This document shows, in pieces, positions 61,721 to 64,000 of a stretch of DNA of 64,000 nt. The stretch's first letter is position 1. The number at the start of each line of letters is the position of its first letter. The translations under genes were made by a program, and so were the position numbers. The DNA lies in assembly GCF_001595965.1 (NCBI RefSeq), contig NZ_LOJI01000001.1:182178-246177 (forward strand), written 5' to 3'. Origin of the DNA: Polynucleobacter yangtzensis. Its GTDB lineage: Bacteria > Pseudomonadota > Gammaproteobacteria > Burkholderiales > Burkholderiaceae. A model generated the notes under the pieces. That model had not been told where the DNA came from. It did not search any database and saw only the letters and a list, made by a program, of their open reading frames with translations.

Positions 61721-62224
61721 ATGAAATTCAACGCCCATATAAAAGCTATTTATCTTGCGAACTCCGCTGGAGCAAAGATGCAATCTGCTAACTCCGCCAA
61801 ACTCATTGCTGGCATAGGCATTGAGGGAGACCGCTATGCCATGGGCACTGGAGCATATTCTGCAACGGAGCCTGCTAAGGTACGCCACATCAGCTTAATT
61901 AGCCTATCAGACATTGAAACGGCTAATGAATGGCTAAAAGCTGGTGATGAGCCCACTTTTGACGCTGCAGAGACACGCCGAAATATCGCACTTGAGGGCA
62001 TCACTGCAGCCGAACTCAATGGCCTGGTAGGCAAGCGATTTCAGTTAGGGGACATTCAAATGCTGGGCACTGAACTTTGCACTCCGTGCGAAAGACCCGC
62101 TCAACTACTCAGTAGACCAAGCTTCATGGATGCATTTGAAGGACGCGGAGGGATTCGTGCTGAGGTATTAAGTTCTGGAGTCCTAGCCATAGGTGATCAG
62201 CTATCCACAGAGAAAGAAAAATGA
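61721..62224 (+). CDS. MOSC domain protein
   Basis: A 167-residue protein with a MOSC domain, which in related proteins handles sulfur bound to molybdenum cofactor or to ligands such as thiolated or hydroxylamine compounds. Conserved text: GIGIEGDRYAMGTGAYS, RRNIALEGI and ELCTPCERPAQLL with the putative sulfur-carrying Cys pair. I start it at ATG 61721; a TTG at 61667 would add 18 residues not like the family. It overlaps the GNAT gene by 4 bases. Confidence 0.88.
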   Translation: MKFNAHIKAIYLANSAGAKMQSANSAKLIAGIGIEGDRYAMGTGAYSATEPAKVRHISLISLSDIETANEWLKAGDEPTFDAAETRRNIALEGITAAELNGLVGKRFQLGDIQMLGTELCTPCERPAQLLSRPSFMDAFEGRGGIRAEVLSSGVLAIGDQLSTEKEK

Positions 62225-62619
62225 TTGAATACCGCGACAACGCCACTATTACTACTGAGCAAGCGATAGATCTTTACAAACGCTCAACTCTTGGAGAGCG
62301 TCGCCCTATTCACAATGTACAAACCTTTGAGGCCATGCTCAAAAATGCCAACCTTACAATTACAGCATGGGATGGTGAAACTTTAGTAGGCATTTCTAGG
62401 TCCTTAACGGACTTTGCTTATGTGGCATACCTTGCAGACTTAGCGGTCGATCAAAAATATCAACGCTCAGGAATTGGTAAGCGACTGATTGAAGAAACCA
62501 AATCTCGACTTGGCCCTGAATGCATGATTGTCCTGTTAGCCGCGCCCAAGGCAAACGAATACTACGAGCACATTGGCTTTGAACATAATCCGCGCGCCTG
62601 GACTCTAAAAAATAATTAA
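62221..62619 (+). CDS. GNAT-family N-acetyltransferase
   Basis: A 132-residue GNAT. The acetyl-CoA-binding loop is QKYQRSGIGKRLIEE with the preceding VAYLADLAVD strand, and the C-terminal part has ANEYYEHIGFE. The substrate is unknown. Its ATG overlaps the MOSC stop, and the histidine phosphatase gene begins 17 bases after its stop, forming a three-gene operon. Confidence 0.92.
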   Translation: MIEYRDNATITTEQAIDLYKRSTLGERRPIHNVQTFEAMLKNANLTITAWDGETLVGISRSLTDFAYVAYLADLAVDQKYQRSGIGKRLIEETKSRLGPECMIVLLAAPKANEYYEHIGFEHNPRAWTLKNN

Positions 62620-62636
62620 GTCTTTATCATTGCGGC

Positions 62637-63281
62637 ATGACCATTACTCGATTTTGTTTAGTTCGCCATGGTGAGACAGACTGGAATGCCGAGCGTCGCC
62701 TTCAGGGCCATACAGATATAGACCTAAATGCTCGCGGCTTGGCGCAAGCCGAGCAAATGGCGCACGCCATCAAAAGAATTAATCTTGCATTTGATGTTTT
62801 ATATACAAGCGACCTCCAAAGAGCTGCCAAAACAGCAAAAGCGATTGAACAATTATTTGCCACATCGGCCATTACCAATGCGGAGCTTAGAGAGCGACAC
62901 CTTGGAGCGCTGCAAGGCCTCACCACCGATGAAGCGCCTCAACTCGAGCCAGACCTTTGGAAGTCTCATCTGAGCAGAAATATTACTGAGGAATTACGTG
63001 GCGGAGAAAGTATTCAACAATTTGCAGATCGTATTAACGCCGCTCTCGAGAAAATCCGCGAAAAATATCTTGGAAAAACAGTTTTATTGGTGAGCCATGG
63101 CGGCGCATTAGACATGATGTACAGAATCGCAAGCAATCAAGCCTTAGACGCTGAAAAAGCTGTTGCCGTACCTAATGCCTCCCTCAACTGGATCAGTCAT
63201 GATGGGTATACATGGAAAGTGGACGGCTGGGCCGATACTAGCCACCTAGAAAATTTAGCGCTAGATAATTTAGACCTCTAA
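62637..63281 (+). CDS. Histidine phosphatase family protein
   Basis: A 214-residue phosphoglycerate mutase-like phosphatase. The catalytic RHG motif is FCLVRHGETDWNAERRLQGHTD with the phosphohistidine, followed by LYTSDLQRAAKTA and LLVSHGGALDMMY with the second His. It could be a CobC/GpmB-type phosphatase; the substrate is unknown. A hairpin terminator follows. Confidence 0.93.
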   Translation: MTITRFCLVRHGETDWNAERRLQGHTDIDLNARGLAQAEQMAHAIKRINLAFDVLYTSDLQRAAKTAKAIEQLFATSAITNAELRERHLGALQGLTTDEAPQLEPDLWKSHLSRNITEELRGGESIQQFADRINAALEKIREKYLGKTVLLVSHGGALDMMYRIASNQALDAEKAVAVPNASLNWISHDGYTWKVDGWADTSHLENLALDNLDL

Positions 63282-63310
63282 AGACTAAATTATCTGGTCC
63301 TTTTAATCAA

Positions 63311-63332
63311 TAAGCCACCCTAGGGTGGCTTA
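63311..63332. terminator. Bidirectional terminator between the phosphatase gene and the 63-residue ORF
   Basis: TAAGCCACCC TAGGGTGGCTTA is a palindrome followed on the plus strand by TTATTTTT. It lies between two convergent stops (63281 and 63345) and could act on both. Confidence 0.75.
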
Positions 63333-63344
63333 TTATTTTTGTGC

Positions 63345-63536
63345 TTACTTAGCGTGCTGTAATTTATTTTGATCTGATACACAAAAATCAACGATTACAT
63401 CAGCAAAGCTTAAGTAACGAGAATTACTTTTTCTGAAGCGATCAATTTCTGCAGCCAGGGGCGAAGCAACGCCTTTAAAGCCAGCATCTTCGTAGCCAGG
63501 GTGATATGGAGCCTCTTCAACAAATTTGTTTGTCAT
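63345..63536 (-). CDS. Orphan 63-residue protein downstream of a glycine riboswitch
   Basis: A 63-residue, soluble-looking protein with no signal or TM. Segments are APYHPGYEDAGFKG, SPLAAEIDRFRKSNS and FADVIVDFCVSDQNK. It has an AAGG 7 bases before ATG 63536 and a terminator just past its stop, so it is likely to be a real gene. It is the only gene downstream of the tandem glycine riboswitch, so it is expected to be expressed when glycine is high. I do not recognise the family. Confidence 0.6.
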   Translation of the reverse strand: MTNKFVEEAPYHPGYEDAGFKGVASPLAAEIDRFRKSNSRYLSFADVIVDFCVSDQNKLQHAK

Positions 63537-63620
63537 ACATTTACCTTAATAAGTTAGCACCCAAAAATGAAAATTGATTTTGAGAAATATCGATGTTTTA
63601 AATACCGCATTTGCGACAAG

Positions 63621-63713
63621 AAAAAAACGGCAACCTATTCGATCAGAATGTGCATAGAGACTCTCCCAAAGCGGACCATCGCTCACGGACTATCGCCGCG
63701 CTAACGGATGCCG
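63621..63713 (-). terminator. Possible riboswitch-controlled terminator
   Basis: On the minus strand CGGCATCC (63713-63706) can pair at 7 of 8 positions with GGTTGCCG (63635-63628), which is directly followed by seven T. Further hairpins would fill the loop. A GGGAGAG element (about 63660-63670) could pair with the aptamer's CTCTC strand. This arrangement suits an expression platform but is drawn by eye. Confidence 0.4.
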
Positions 63714-63719
63714 CTCCCC

Positions 63720-63900
63720 CTGTCCTTGATACCTGAGAGATTCACCCTAAGCGTAGCTTAGGGCTTGCTCCTTCGGTGCACCATAAAAATGGTGACTCTC
63801 CAGACGGCTGTTTAGGATAAGCAGTACCTTCCTGGTGGATACCTGAGCGTTCATGGGAGTTTGCGCCTTCGGTGGAGGGAAGTCCCTCACTCTCCTGCTT
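63720..63900 (-). promoter_or_regulatory. Tandem glycine riboswitch
   Basis: On the minus strand two aptamers are arranged in series. The first has GGAGAGTG, CCACCGAAGGCGCAA and ACGCTCAGG; the second has GGAGAGTC, GCACCGAAGGAGCAA and AATCTCTCAGG, then AAGGACAG. These are the conserved core elements of the glycine riboswitch class, and the tandem form is the usual one. It reads toward the 63-residue gene. gcv genes are not downstream in this window. Confidence 0.93.
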
Positions 63901-63906
63901 ATGAAA

Positions 63907-63933
63907 ATTATAACCGAATGATAGTTTTATCAA
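63907..63933 (-). promoter_or_regulatory. Promoter of the glycine riboswitch transcript
   Basis: On the minus strand TTGATA (63933-63928) and a perfect TATAAT (63912-63907) are separated by 15 bases. Transcription would start near 63900, exactly at the first aptamer. The last 65 bases of the window show no further gene. Confidence 0.6.
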
Positions 63934-64000
63934 ACTAGTGATTTGTACCAATGCACACTAAAAAGCCATCGCCAAAATAGATAGTCCCGAGATCAACATG

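Noticed and set aside
63742..63951. A 69-codon minus-strand frame at the right end
   Set aside because: It lies entirely over the glycine riboswitch and its promoter, so structured RNA explains the sequence better.

Overview
The window looks like a chromosomal core region of a betaproteobacterium, most probably Polynucleobacter or a close low-GC relative in Burkholderiaceae. The grounds are a split metH, an SAH riboswitch in front of ahcY, a DksA that has lost its zinc cysteines and sits beside a CobW-type GTPase, a metX-metW pair, PhaM and NDUFA9-family proteins, and base composition well below Burkholderia or Ralstonia. The genus is an inference from gene content, not a database match. I see no insertion sequence, prophage, CRISPR array, tRNA or rRNA.

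Layout. 1-3547 (minus) holds methionine synthase split into two overlapping genes. 3622-7883 holds phaM convergent with a metallo-hydrolase gene, a small DUF1289 gene, acuI, a lipoprotein, a flavin reductase and a glutathione S-transferase. 7902-13804 (minus) is a complete tripartite RND efflux operon. 14010-20369 (minus) holds an unknown secreted protein, glmU-glmS, ttcA, folB and a pteridine-reductase-like SDR, with a MidA-like methyltransferase divergent at 20395. 21592-25625 (minus) holds cca, an NDUFA9-like protein and a Slt transglycosylase. 25710-30157 is folate and methyl-cycle territory: 5-FTHF cyclo-ligase, metF, ahcY behind an SAH riboswitch, and metK behind a candidate SAM-II-type aptamer.

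30243-34412 holds two lipid A acyltransferase genes, dapF, pyrE and xthA. 34449-45787 is one long minus-strand run: gatCAB, DUF484, xerC, cobW-like, dksA, argB, slmA, metX, metW and ampG. It faces the cell-shape operon mreBCD-mrdA-rodA (45849-51413). 51497-57422 holds HU, a small membrane protein, an LpxO-like hydroxylase, DUF167, carbonic anhydrase, a third acyltransferase, and a metallophosphoesterase next to a Ser/Thr kinase fused to a universal stress domain. 57473-63281 holds a pseudouridine synthase, prfC, small envelope proteins, an EamA transporter, and a MOSC-GNAT-histidine phosphatase operon. The right end (63345-63935) is a tandem glycine riboswitch with its promoter, reading into a 63-residue orphan protein.

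How the genes fit together. Nearly the whole methyl cycle is here: MetF makes methyl-THF, MetH remethylates homocysteine, MetK makes SAM, AhcY clears SAH, and MetX/MetW start de novo synthesis. Two different RNA sensors appear to read the SAM and SAH ends of this cycle within 1.5 kb. A second theme is the envelope: GlmS/GlmU, three LpxL-type enzymes, LpxO, AmpG, Slt, DapF and the elongasome.

The observations most worth checking are the glycine riboswitch that serves only an orphan small ORF, the SAM-II-like leader of metK in a betaproteobacterium, prfC without any canonical start codon, and the lysine-rich tail on GlmU.
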